DNA of 42,251 nucleotides, taken from NCBI GenBank assembly GCA_016706545.1, contig JADJJK010000027.1, forward strand, positions 1 to 42,251, written 5' to 3'. Under the pieces are notes generated by a model. That model was not told the origin of the DNA. It made no database searches and saw nothing but the letters and a program-made list of their open reading frames with translations. Every line of letters begins with the position of its first letter. The stretch's first letter is position 1. Below, one piece after another: positions 7,691 to 15,817 of this stretch. Position numbers and translations under genes: made by a program. The DNA is from Myxococcales bacterium. Lineage in GTDB: Bacteria; Myxococcota_A; Polyangia; Haliangiales; Haliangiaceae.

Positions 7691-7978
7691 ATGAGCTCGA
7701 AAAGTGGCAAGTACTTCGGCCTGGTCTATGTCAAGCACGGCCGCGTGGGCACCAGGAGCGAGGGCCCGGACTACTATCTGCAGACCGGCAGGGGCGACCT
7801 GCTCTTGCATTACGAGCAGCGCAACCTCTGGGAACCCGACTACAAGCTGGAGTTCTTCGCGCGGCAGTTCGTGGAGGTGGAGGGCAAGCTGACCGAGCAA
7901 GACGGCAAGGAGAGCCTGCAAGTGGAGCACGTGCGCGCCAGCCACGCCCACTCCGTGATCTCGCACCCGGCGCTGTGA
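7691..7978 (+). CDS. Small protein of unknown function (95 aa), partner of the preceding gene
   Basis: No named family recognised. The sequence GKYFGLVYVKHGRVGTRSEG, then YYLQT, LLHYEQRNLW, and FVEVEGKLTEQDGKESLQVEHVR has the strand pattern of a small barrel such as an OB-fold; this is inference only. A near-perfect ribosome binding site AAGGAGG (7677-7683) overlaps the stop region of the upstream gene, which supports the start and tight translational linkage. There is no signal peptide, so it is expected in the cytoplasm. Confidence 0.75.
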   Translation: MSSKSGKYFGLVYVKHGRVGTRSEGPDYYLQTGRGDLLLHYEQRNLWEPDYKLEFFARQFVEVEGKLTEQDGKESLQVEHVRASHAHSVISHPAL

Positions 7979-7995
7979 GCGGCGCTTGATCCGGG

Positions 7996-8628
7996 TCAGG
8001 CCTGAGCGCCCGGCATGGGCAGCGCGGGCGGCGCCGTCCCGGCCGACGAGTCCGCGAACGAGAACGGCGGGTACTCGTCCACCAGCGAGGCCTGATACGC
8101 CAGCAGCCGGATGCTCCAGCGCTGCAGGCCCACCAGGTAATCGAAGGCGCCGGGCCCCACGCGCTCGAACAGCAGCACGGACACGGCGGCCCAGATCCAC
8201 ACCAGCACGCCGATCCAGCCCAGGATGGCCAGCACCAGCGCGCTTGGCAAGCCGCTGATCACGCGCCAGATCGCGGAGGCCGCGGTGGGCCGCGTAGTCC
8301 CCTCCACCGTCAAGAGCACGTTCTCCTCCGGCGCCCGGCCCGGCAGCCGGTCAGCCACCAGCGCCGCCCACGCGCTGACCGAGGCAAGCCAGCGCAGCGC
8401 CGTGATGACGCGCGGCCCCTCTTGCGCTGCATACGCGGTGGCGCCGCGCTCCTGCGTCAGCCGGCTCGCCGCGAACACCGGCAGCGCCAGATACGCAAAG
8501 AAGAAGACGAGGCCAAATGACAGCCCCAAGAGCCCCAGCGCGCAGAACGCCACCAGGCGCACCAGGAGCTGCAGGCGATCGAAACGCACGGGTTGCGCGA
8601 CGCTGTAATGCACGGGATACGCTGTCAT
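7996..8628 (-). CDS. DUF4389 membrane protein
   Basis: A 210-residue inner-membrane protein with a C-terminal DUF4389-type block: FDYLVGLQRWSIRLLAYQASLVDEYPPFSF, where the YPPF motif is characteristic. Hydrophobic segments lie near residues 20-50 and 135-165. The function of DUF4389 is unknown. I chose ATG 8628 because AAGGAG lies 6 bases before it; an ATG at 8634 directly abuts that site, and a longer frame to 8739 has no support. The gene converges on the small-gene pair, with only 17 bp between them. Confidence 0.8.
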   Translation of the reverse strand: MTAYPVHYSVAQPVRFDRLQLLVRLVAFCALGLLGLSFGLVFFFAYLALPVFAASRLTQERGATAYAAQEGPRVITALRWLASVSAWAALVADRLPGRAPEENVLLTVEGTTRPTAASAIWRVISGLPSALVLAILGWIGVLVWIWAAVSVLLFERVGPGAFDYLVGLQRWSIRLLAYQASLVDEYPPFSFADSSAGTAPPALPMPGAQA

Positions 8629-8981
8629 CGGCATCTCCTTGGTTGGTGTGTGGGCGCCCTGCCAAAGGCAATGGCGCAAGAGCCGCGCGAGCCGCGCCAG
8701 CTTTGCGCGGGCGCGAACAGCGCGAGGGTGTTTCCCCATCAGATCCGCGGCCAGAGCCGCATGCTGCCAAGCCCTGCATCGCGCGTGCCGCGGTCACTCT
8801 GCGACCCGCGGTCCGGGCCCTGGCGCGCTGCCCCGCGACCGTCGCAGGCGTCGCAGGCGTGCGGGCCCGTGTCACCAGCGCGGTGGCATCGTCCATGCTG
8901 ACATCAAATCGTTGAATCGAGCGGGCTTGCGCCGACGGGATCTCTCCGCACTCAAAAGCATTTGCCAGCGGTCGGTGAGAT
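8629..8981. other. Intergenic region between divergent genes
   Basis: No convincing gene here on either strand. The region must hold the promoters of the divergent DUF4389 and peroxidase genes, but I see no strong consensus elements. A 10-bp direct repeat GTCGCAGGC-G occurs twice near 8839-8858. GC content drops noticeably from about 8895 toward the peroxidase start. Confidence 0.5.
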
Positions 8982-11171
8982 ATGTTCTTTGATAGGATGA
9001 TCAGAAGTCGTTTATTATTTGTGATGGTTAGCAGCATCACGCTTGTTGCGTCATGCGCTTTGGGCGCTTTGGAGGATCCCGAGTCGGCGAGCGATCCGAG
9101 CAGCGCGCCGCCCCTTTCGGAGCAGCAGTCCTCGGTCCTCGTCGGAGGGGTTGATATCGAGGTGCCGACTCCGTTCGTCGTGGTGTGGCGGACCAATCGG
9201 CGCATCGAGCTCCCGCTCGGGCTGCGCGGCCTCGAGCTACCCGCCGGGGATGTCCTCGATCCGATGATGTCCGAGCTCGGCAATCTGCTGTTCTTCGATC
9301 GTCGGCTGTCCAAGAACGGCGCGATGTCCTGCGCCACCTGTCACGACCCAGCCTCAGGGTACTCGGTCAAGACCTTCGTCAAGGGCGTCGAGGGCAACAC
9401 CTTGCCGCGGACGGCTTCGACCGCGCTGAACCGCGGGTTTGGCACCCTCAACACCTGGAGCGGCGCGCGCACGCTCGAGCAGCAGTCGTCTGCGCCGATC
9501 TTGGCCCATGACGAGATGGGATTGACCACTACCGGTCTGCTCGGTGTGGTGAGCAGCATTCCAGGATACGTCGAGCGGTTCGAGCGGCTGGTCAACGCGG
9601 GAGCCTTGCCCGCGCCCGCGATCTCGGTGGCCAACATCGAGCGCGCCATCGCCACGTTCCAGCGCCTGGGGCTGATGTCGGGCACCTCGCGCGTCGATCG
9701 CTACGAGGCCGGCGCGTCCAACGCGCTCACCGCCGCCGAGCTGGCGGGGCGGACGCTCTTTCGCGGCAAGGCGCGCTGTGTGCTGTGCCACTCCGGGAAC
9801 AACTTCACCGATGAGGGCTTCCACCACATCGTGCCCGTGCCCAGCTCGGACCTCGGCCGCCAGGCGGTCACTGGCCTGGTCTCTGACTTCGGGAAGTTCA
9901 AGACCCCGTCGCTGCGCAACGTGGCGTTGCGCGGTCCGTACTTCCACAATGGCGATCCGCTGCCCACCACGGGCCTTGCCACCACGCTGGAGACGGTCGT
10001 CCGCCGGTACAACTCCGGGCCGCCGCCCAACGAGCGTAACGCGTCGCCGCTCATCATCCCCCTTGGCATGAGCGCCACCGAGCAGCAGCAGCTCGTCGCC
10101 TTCCTCAAGGCGCTCACCGGCAGCATCCCGCACGATCTGCGCCTGTCCGCCCTCGGGACGAGCGCGTCGTCGCCGCGTCGCGAGAGCGTCTATCTGAGCC
10201 CGGAGGTCTTCGACGCCGCGGAGTACGTGCAGCTCAACCCGGACCTGGCCGGGCTCACCACCGCGCAGCTCGAGCAGCACTGGCTGGACCTGGGGATCGA
10301 CCAGGGGCGTCGCGCCAGCTCGAGGTTCTACGTCGACGAGCACGTCGAGCTCTATCCGCTGGTGTACGACGCGATCGGCGCGGGGCCAGATCGGTGGCGC
10401 CGGGCCATCGATAGCTATCTCACCTACGGGCTGCGGCAAGGCCGCGTCGGTCGCCACGCGCTCGCGCGCAGCGTCTTTCGCGTGGCGGACTACCGCAACC
10501 TCAATCCGGCGCTGGCGTTGATGCCGCAGTCGCAGGCGATCGCCCATTACCTCTCGACGGGCCTGGCGCAGCGGCTGCCCGCCGCCAACGCCCCGACAGA
10601 CTATCTGTTGATCGGCGGCCAGCATTACTACGCCGATGGCGCCAGCTACTGCACGCTGACCGCCGCCGCCAGCCGCGCCGCGCGCGGCCGGGCCGATGAC
10701 ATCGGCGTGGTGCGGCTCCCCGCCTTGCCCGCGCGCTTGCAGGCCGGCGGCGCGTGCAACACCGCGTCGTCCCCGCCCACGCCCTCGATCCCCGCGCTGC
10801 CACGCGACGGGGCGATCGTGCCGTTCTCCTGTCGCGCGGAGAGCAGCAACGCCGGCTGCGCCACCGGCGCGACCTGTCCTGCGGGCATGCAGACCGTCGC
10901 CACGCGCATGGCGTGCAACCTGGAGTTCGGCGCCATCACAGATGCAGAGTTCGCGGCGGTGGCCTGGAGCACGCTCAAGGTCACGCGGCGCTCCGACAAC
11001 GAGCTTTCCGGCCATTGCAGGCTCGATGGCCTCGATATCTCGAGCAGCAGCGTGCGCCTCTTCGGCGCGCGGGGCGCCGGCCCCAGCGCCATCGCCGCCT
11101 CGTGCGTCGAGCACGACGACAACGGCGGCGACTGCCACATCCGTGGCGAGCTCCTCTGCGCGCCGCAGTGA
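8982..11171 (+). CDS. Di-haem cytochrome c peroxidase (MauG/CcpA family) lipoprotein with extra C-terminal domains
   Basis: An exported di-haem enzyme of 729 residues. The N-terminus is a lipoprotein signal (LVASC, Cys25). The peroxidase domain (about 85-385) has two c-type haem sites, CATCH at 117-121 and CVLCH at 266-270, and the family signature FKTPSLRNVALRGPYFHNG at 306-324. Family enzymes reduce peroxide or oxidise protein side chains. The protein then continues well beyond a normal 350-400 residue family member. Three repeats follow of the type with NPDLA/NPALA and a closing YL..GL..GR (about 400-545), seen in some surface proteins. The C-terminus is a cysteine-rich domain with about eight cysteines (from CRAESSNAGC). 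Start may be ATG 8982 or 8997; both keep the lipobox. Confidence 0.88.
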   Translation: MFFDRMIRSRLLFVMVSSITLVASCALGALEDPESASDPSSAPPLSEQQSSVLVGGVDIEVPTPFVVVWRTNRRIELPLGLRGLELPAGDVLDPMMSELGNLLFFDRRLSKNGAMSCATCHDPASGYSVKTFVKGVEGNTLPRTASTALNRGFGTLNTWSGARTLEQQSSAPILAHDEMGLTTTGLLGVVSSIPGYVERFERLVNAGALPAPAISVANIERAIATFQRLGLMSGTSRVDRYEAGASNALTAAELAGRTLFRGKARCVLCHSGNNFTDEGFHHIVPVPSSDLGRQAVTGLVSDFGKFKTPSLRNVALRGPYFHNGDPLPTTGLATTLETVVRRYNSGPPPNERNASPLIIPLGMSATEQQQLVAFLKALTGSIPHDLRLSALGTSASSPRRESVYLSPEVFDAAEYVQLNPDLAGLTTAQLEQHWLDLGIDQGRRASSRFYVDEHVELYPLVYDAIGAGPDRWRRAIDSYLTYGLRQGRVGRHALARSVFRVADYRNLNPALALMPQSQAIAHYLSTGLAQRLPAANAPTDYLLIGGQHYYADGASYCTLTAAASRAARGRADDIGVVRLPALPARLQAGGACNTASSPPTPSIPALPRDGAIVPFSCRAESSNAGCATGATCPAGMQTVATRMACNLEFGAITDAEFAAVAWSTLKVTRRSDNELSGHCRLDGLDISSSSVRLFGARGAGPSAIAASCVEHDDNGGDCHIRGELLCAPQ

Positions 11172-11306
11172 CCCGCCCCGAGAGCCCCGGCAGCCCCCGC
11201 TGATCGTCCCGCCCGGGGGCCGCGCGCTTGTGGGCCAGCTCGCAAAAACTCGGGAACAACCGCGCCGCATTGCGTTTGACAGGTGAACCCTGACGAACGG
11301 ACTCTT

Positions 11307-11585
11307 ATGCACACGTCGCAATCGGTGCTGGAAACAACGATGGCTCGTGGGCGTGCGGCTGGGGTGACCCAGCGAGTGGCGAGAGAGATTGGCGCGGATG
11401 GCAAGACCCTGGTGCTGGAGCCCGACGGCCAGCAGGTCTTGAGCTTCGCGACCTGCAGCTACCTGGCGATGGACCGCGACTGGCGCCTCGCCGAGGGCGC
11501 GATCGAGGCCATCCGGCGCTGCGGCGTCGCGGTCAGCGCGTCCCTCGATCCAACCTGCAGCGAGAGTTCGCTCATGGCATGGTAG
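11307..11585 (+). pseudogene. Truncated PLP-dependent synthase (8-amino-7-oxononanoate synthase type), N-terminus only
   Basis: The first 80 or so residues look like the start of an alpha-oxoamine synthase: VLSFATCSYLAMDRDWRLAEGAIEAIRRCGVAVSAS corresponds to the usual NFASNSYLGL segment and the helix leading into the glycine/serine-rich SSLSR region. After that the homology breaks off near 11550 and the frame ends at 11585, against about 400 residues for the family, with no pyridoxal-phosphate lysine. The lost part is not seen elsewhere in the window. Start could be ATG 11307 or GTG 11283. The break coincides with the left edge of the restriction-modification region, so insertion or deletion there is the likely cause. 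Confidence 0.65.
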
Positions 11586-11799
11586 AGCCTCTTGCCTTGA
11601 GCCATGCGCGAATGGTGGTCACGACTGCATGCTTCTTGTGATGCTCGCCAGCCCCGGAGTTGAAGATCGAGATATCTTCTAGCGGGACCTCATGAAACTG
11701 ATCAAGCTTCGATGTGACCTTCTGAACACTGCCAGCCGGCACGTGGCGAAGCACGTCATCAACGGAATGCCTGGAGATGAGATCAAGAATCAAATACAT
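11572..11799 (-). CDS. Small protein of unknown function at the island edge (75 aa)
   Basis: I do not recognise it. The protein (MYLILDLISRHSVDDVLRHV, later VPLEDISIFNSG and HHKKHAVVTTIRAWLKARG) reads like genuine coding sequence and is less GC-biased than the core genes. A strong ribosome binding site AGGAGAGG lies about 7 bases before ATG 11799 on this strand, which supports the start. It is divergent from the restriction gene and its 3' end overlaps the end of the truncated synthase. A role in controlling or protecting the restriction system is possible from position only. Confidence 0.6.
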   Translation of the reverse strand: MYLILDLISRHSVDDVLRHVPAGSVQKVTSKLDQFHEVPLEDISIFNSGAGEHHKKHAVVTTIRAWLKARGSTMP

Positions 11800-11845
11800 C
11801 AGGTGTCCTCTCCTCAAATCTCCTTTCCCATAGGCTTAAAAGGCC

Positions 11846-11920
11846 CCTGGGATGTCTTCGAGCATCATTGTGAACTCTGTTTTCTCATGCGGTCGACAGC
11901 GGCATCAGCAACATCCCAGG
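11846..11920. repeat. 10-bp inverted repeat between divergent island genes
   Basis: CCTGGGATGT (11846-11855) and its exact complement ACATCCCAGG (11911-11920) are separated by 55 bases, in the 177-bp gap between the small reverse gene and the restriction gene. They could be paired operator half-sites or an element end. No other function can be assigned. Confidence 0.6.
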
Positions 11921-11976
11921 CTTGATCGTGCCGGTCCCCCCTTGATCCCGGACCTTGGCCGCCCGATGATCTCTCG

Positions 11977-13149
11977 GTGGAGCGATACCGCAAAGTTCGA
12001 GGGCAGAAGCGGGTCGATGCGATCGCCGCAGCGATCGAGCAATCCGGCGGAAAGATCGTCCGCGCACCGTCGCCAAGCGAGGCACCGTTCGAGTTCGAGG
12101 TGCGGCTGCCGGACGGCAGGCCTCTCAGCCTCGTCTGCTACGCATTCACGGCGAACAAGTACGGTCAGGAAGGCCGACCGGCCGGCGAGCACCGGATGCA
12201 GGTCAAATACGGCAGCGAGTTCGATCGGCTGCACGACATCTACGTCGATCCCAACGGGGCCAAGACGACGCTGTTCTTCGGCGTCCACGAGGAAGAAGAC
12301 CTCTTCATCGCGGTGGACCCGGCGCTACATAACCCGACGTGGTTCTCGATGTCGATCGAGTTCAAGCATGAGGACGTGCAGGCTGCGCTCAAGACCGGCT
12401 GGCATGGATGGGAGCGGGAGCGCGTGGCTCGAGGACGACGGCGGGTGTTTCCCCAGGAAAGCCTGACCAGCGAGGCACTGCTCGCGTTCACGCCCGAACA
12501 CTTCCTCACCTACGCTCGGTTCGAGCGCGTCGCGACGGGAATCGACACTGGTGAGCGGCTGATCCTGATCGACGACATCGGCGACGACCTCCGGCGCGGA
12601 GGCGGCGCCCAGAGCATCGTCACCACACGCCTCGACGTGGTGAAGCTTGCGCCTGTCGAGCACGCGCTACTCGCGCAATTCGGGTTGCCGATCGACAAGC
12701 TGTTGGACGTGATAGCCGGGAACAAGCGGCTTCACACCGCCGTACGAGGCGGCGTTGCCGAGCAGCACCTTCTCACCGTGCTCAAGCGGACGCCTGGCGT
12801 CACTGGCGTTAGGAAGCTGGACCTCGATGGCCAACCCGACTTCTCGCTTCACTACCGGCGCCGCCCGCTGCGGATCGAGTGCAAGAACGTGTCGCCCAAG
12901 ATGGTTCGGGGGCTGCCCAAGGTCGACTTCCAGAAGACCCGCGCGGCGAAGGGGAATCCGTGTAGCCGGTACTACGCTGCGTCACAGTTCGAGGTCCTCG
13001 CTGCGTGCATCTACCCGGTCACCCGGGTCTGGGATTTCCGCTTCACCCTCACCAAGGGCCTGCCATCACACAAGAAATGCTCGGGTAAGATCTCGGACCG
13101 GATCCTGGTTGAGGGCTGGGCCGAGGACCTACCGTCTCTGCTCAGCTGA
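11977..13149 (+). CDS. Type II restriction endonuclease, PD-(D/E)xK fold
   Basis: A 390-residue protein with a PD-(D/E)xK nuclease core near its C-terminus: Glu262 (GVAEQHLL), Asp288 (QPDFSL) and Glu301/Lys303 (RIECKN), with the right spacing for metal-dependent DNA cleavage. The gene is followed after 51 bp by a C5 cytosine methyltransferase on the same strand, the standard type II layout. The N-terminal 170 residues are compact and basic-aromatic (SLVCYAFTANKYG, HRMQVKYGSE, FFGVHEEEDLFIAVD). I do not recognise them, but they would be a DNA-reading or modification-sensing domain by position. The start is the GTG at 11977, the only start codon before the next upstream stop, with no clear ribosome binding site. 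The recognition sequence cannot be predicted. Confidence 0.8.
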   Translation: MERYRKVRGQKRVDAIAAAIEQSGGKIVRAPSPSEAPFEFEVRLPDGRPLSLVCYAFTANKYGQEGRPAGEHRMQVKYGSEFDRLHDIYVDPNGAKTTLFFGVHEEEDLFIAVDPALHNPTWFSMSIEFKHEDVQAALKTGWHGWERERVARGRRRVFPQESLTSEALLAFTPEHFLTYARFERVATGIDTGERLILIDDIGDDLRRGGGAQSIVTTRLDVVKLAPVEHALLAQFGLPIDKLLDVIAGNKRLHTAVRGGVAEQHLLTVLKRTPGVTGVRKLDLDGQPDFSLHYRRRPLRIECKNVSPKMVRGLPKVDFQKTRAAKGNPCSRYYAASQFEVLAACIYPVTRVWDFRFTLTKGLPSHKKCSGKISDRILVEGWAEDLPSLLS

Positions 13150-13200
13150 GCCGATTTGCTCCAAGGCCTTGATGTCATAGGGGGCTACTACGCTCCCAGC

Positions 13201-14499
13201 GTGAGTCGCCCGAAGATCATCAGCCTGTACTCCGGCGCCGGAGGGCTCGACTACGGCTTCGAGGCCGCCGGCTTCGACACCACGGTCGCGGTCGAGATGG
13301 ACCACCAGTGCTGCGAGACCCTGCGCGCGAACCGCGACTGGGCGGTGATCGAGCGCGACATCATGGAGGTGCCGAGCGCCGAGATCCTCGAAGCTGGCAA
13401 GCTCAAGAAGGGCGAACCTGCGTTGCTGATCGGTGGCCCGCCGTGCCAGCCATTCAGCAAGGCCGGCTACTGGCATCGCGGCGATTCGCTGCGCCTGGAC
13501 GATCCGCGCGCGAACACGCTCGCTGCCTACCTGCGCGTGCTCCAGGACACGACACCCGAGGCATTCTTGTTGGAGAACGTCGAGGGCCTCGCGTATGCGG
13601 GTAAGGACGAGGGGCTTCGCCTGCTGCTCGACGCAATCGAGGCGATCAACCGGAAGACGCGCAGCAAGTATCGCCCCATTTTTCAGGTGCTCAACGCGGC
13701 CGACTACGGCGTGCCGCAGATCCGCAAGCGCGTAATCATGGTCGCAGCGCGCGACGGCACCGAGTTCAAGTTCCCCACTGTCACGCACGGTGATGCGAGC
13801 GAGCAGCAGCTCTCGCTGCTCGCGCTGCCGCCGCACCGCACGGCATGGGACGCGCTCGCCGATGTGCAGCCCGATCCCGGAGAGGAGCTGGACATGAGTG
13901 GCGCGTGGGCAGACCTGTTGCCCTCGATCCCCGAGGGCAGCAACTACCTATGGCACACGGCGCGCGGTGGCGGGTTGTCGTTGTTCGGTTGGCGTCGACG
14001 GTTCTGGAGCTTCCTGCTCAAGCTCGCGAAGAACCAACCGAGCTGGACGATCCAGGCGCAGCCAGGCCCCGCGATAGGGCCGTTCCACTGGAAGAACCGC
14101 CGGCTCTCGATGCGCGAGCTGTGCCGCATCCAGACATTCCCCGACGACGTGAAGATCACGGGCGGACGCGGCGCTGTGCAGAAGCAGGTCGGCAACGCGG
14201 TGCCGTCACTGCTCGGGGAAGTAGTCGCGCGCGATCCGCGTGCAGCTCCTGGGCATGAAGCCGCTGCGCGGCGGACCGAAGCTGCTGCCACCGAGCCGCA
14301 CCCCTGTCCCTGCACCGGAGGCCGTCGCGCGCGTTCCGAAGAAGTTCCTCAAGCTCGTCGGCGATCACGACGCGCATCCCGGAACTGGCAAGGGCTACGG
14401 GGCGATCGAGCGAGAGCAGGAAGCGCAGGCGCAGCCGTGACGCCACCGACTGGGATCCCTGGGATCCGGCACCAGGCGAATGTGCGGGCCCGGAGCTAG
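13201..14499 (+). CDS. C5 cytosine DNA methyltransferase, 3' end frameshifted
   Basis: Methylates cytosine in the site cut by the neighbouring restriction enzyme. The motifs of the family appear in order: I (LYSGAGGLDYGF, residues 9-20), IV (GGPPCQPFS with catalytic Cys82), VI (ENVEGL, 125-130), VIII (QIRKRVIMVA), IX (RELCRIQTFPDD) and X (QVGNAVPSLLGEVVA). GTG 13201 places motif I at the usual distance; a TTG at 13156 is less likely. After motif X the reading frame becomes arginine/alanine-rich noise. The natural continuation (AIRVQLLGMKPLRGG and on) lies in another frame ending at 14440, so about two bases are missing in the GCGCGCG run near 14227-14233. The catalytic core is complete and the enzyme may still work. 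Confidence 0.9.
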   Translation: MSRPKIISLYSGAGGLDYGFEAAGFDTTVAVEMDHQCCETLRANRDWAVIERDIMEVPSAEILEAGKLKKGEPALLIGGPPCQPFSKAGYWHRGDSLRLDDPRANTLAAYLRVLQDTTPEAFLLENVEGLAYAGKDEGLRLLLDAIEAINRKTRSKYRPIFQVLNAADYGVPQIRKRVIMVAARDGTEFKFPTVTHGDASEQQLSLLALPPHRTAWDALADVQPDPGEELDMSGAWADLLPSIPEGSNYLWHTARGGGLSLFGWRRRFWSFLLKLAKNQPSWTIQAQPGPAIGPFHWKNRRLSMRELCRIQTFPDDVKITGGRGAVQKQVGNAVPSLLGEVVARDPRAAPGHEAAARRTEAAATEPHPCPCTGGRRARSEEVPQARRRSRRASRNWQGLRGDRARAGSAGAAVTPPTGIPGIRHQANVRARS

Positions 14500-14515
14500 G
14501 CTGTACAGCCTAGCT
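14494..14515. promoter_or_regulatory. Perfect 22-nt palindrome
   Basis: AGCTAGGCTGT followed directly by ACAGCCTAGCT, with no spacer and no mismatch. It lies between the methyltransferase and the toxin gene. There is no T-run, so it is not a standard intrinsic terminator. An operator, a resolution or attachment site, or an element end are all possible. Confidence 0.75.
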
Positions 14516-14550
14516 GTTCAGCGGGTGCCAAGGGTTGACGGTGTTGGCCG

Positions 14551-15816
14551 TTGAACTCGGGACGAGGAGAGTTTATCCGGTCCGGTACCAGGTCGGTGCG
14601 TTGGGGCCGGCGTGCTCCGCCGCGTGGGCCAGGCAATAGAGGAAGGTCAGGGTGGTCGGGCGTCTGGGCGCAGCAGGAACGTGCGCTGGGTACAGCGGCG
14701 GCGGTCTACAACTCGACCCAGGCGGTGGACCGCGTGGCCTCCGAGTCGGCGCGCGGCACGCTGTCCGCGGGGTCCTTCGCTATGTCCGTGGGCGAGATCG
14801 CCCTCAACGTATTGCCGATGGTCGGACGAGCCAAGCCGTTCACCGCGGGCTGGTTCGCCATCGAGACCGCGAACTGGGGCGGACAAGCCCTGCTGATGAC
14901 GACGGGCGCTCTGCAAGCCGCGCGCGAGCTGCAAGGGCAAGACGTCGCTGAACTCGCCGCGCTCTATCAGGAGCTGCAAGCGCTCGAGGCGGAACCCAAT
15001 GGCAACGCCGCCGCGCTGGCCAGTGCCAGAGCGCAGATCTTGGTCAAGGCCAAGGCCGTCGGCGACCGCATCGAAGGCCAGATGTGGGAGCAGGTGAAGG
15101 GCAACGCCCTGGTCGCGGTCGCCGGCAGCGTCGTGCATCACGCCTCGGCCCAGGCCAAGGCGAGGATGATGGAGGACTTCGCCAACCGACCGGCTGTAGC
15201 CGACGACAGCTCGACCGCCGACACTACGAAAGGAAGCTCCGATGATACCAATCCTCGAAATTCAGGCAGCAAGGCGCTTCACGGACACGATCCAGACCGA
15301 GCGACTGCCAAGCTGACAGAGAGCACTGACCGTGCCAAGTTCTACAACGTAAGCTCGAACGGCCTACGAAACGAAGATCCGTTAACATCCCAGCAGATCC
15401 ATGAGATCGTCGAATACGCGGAGAAGCTTGGCGTGCCTGCCGAAATAGTCCATGTTTCAGAACATCTGAACACTTCCTGGGGAGAGCTATTTGGCACCGA
15501 GCGCCTCAACATCGGAACCGATGTTCTGCCATCGACGGACCCCCGCATCGCAAGGCGCTCGGCGAACTCACGGGTCTCCGGGCGAGGTGCCATCGGACAT
15601 GAAGTGGTAGGTCATCGAAGAGCAGCACAGGCAGGACGAACTCAAGAGAAGCTTGTGCTAGAAGAAGCGCAGGCGAGCATCAGAGCGGCTCGCTTTGCGC
15701 CGGGTCTTACAATGCTCGAACGGCTGACACTGATAAGAGACGGGGTGGAGAGATTGCATAAGGCGGGAATTCGCGTCTCCGACGTCAGAGATCTGCTTTG
15801 GATTCAGGAGCCTTGA
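14551..15816 (+). CDS. Polymorphic toxin C-terminal region with HEVVGH metalloenzyme-like motif (5' truncated)
   Basis: The open frame starts at TTG 14551, but the first 45 or so codons do not look natural. Real coding sequence begins near ALGTAAAVYNSTQAVDRV. Residues 50-215 form an alanine-rich, helical pre-toxin region (VGEIALNVLPMVGRA, then GALQAARELQGQD). From about 270 a separate domain follows, ending in GAIGHEVVGHRRAAQAGR (His350, Glu351, His355), VLEEAQASIRAARFAPGL and VRDLLWIQEP. The HExxxH spacing plus a later LEE is zincin-like but not canonical HExxH. This layout, with a small partner gene 1 bp downstream, is typical of Rhs-type or related toxins. The delivery part (Rhs repeats, PAAR or VgrG) is missing upstream, so this is probably an orphan or truncated gene beside the restriction-modification island. 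Confidence 0.6.
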   Translation: MNSGRGEFIRSGTRSVRWGRRAPPRGPGNRGRSGWSGVWAQQERALGTAAAVYNSTQAVDRVASESARGTLSAGSFAMSVGEIALNVLPMVGRAKPFTAGWFAIETANWGGQALLMTTGALQAARELQGQDVAELAALYQELQALEAEPNGNAAALASARAQILVKAKAVGDRIEGQMWEQVKGNALVAVAGSVVHHASAQAKARMMEDFANRPAVADDSSTADTTKGSSDDTNPRNSGSKALHGHDPDRATAKLTESTDRAKFYNVSSNGLRNEDPLTSQQIHEIVEYAEKLGVPAEIVHVSEHLNTSWGELFGTERLNIGTDVLPSTDPRIARRSANSRVSGRGAIGHEVVGHRRAAQAGRTQEKLVLEEAQASIRAARFAPGLTMLERLTLIRDGVERLHKAGIRVSDVRDLLWIQEP

Positions 15817-15817
15817 T

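Noticed and set aside
11276..11306. Sigma-70 promoter with TTGACA before the truncated synthase
   Set aside because: No acceptable -10 box at 16-18 base spacing.
9354..11321. 655-codon reverse frame opposite the peroxidase
   Set aside because: Shadow of the peroxidase gene, which has haem motifs and a lipoprotein signal.
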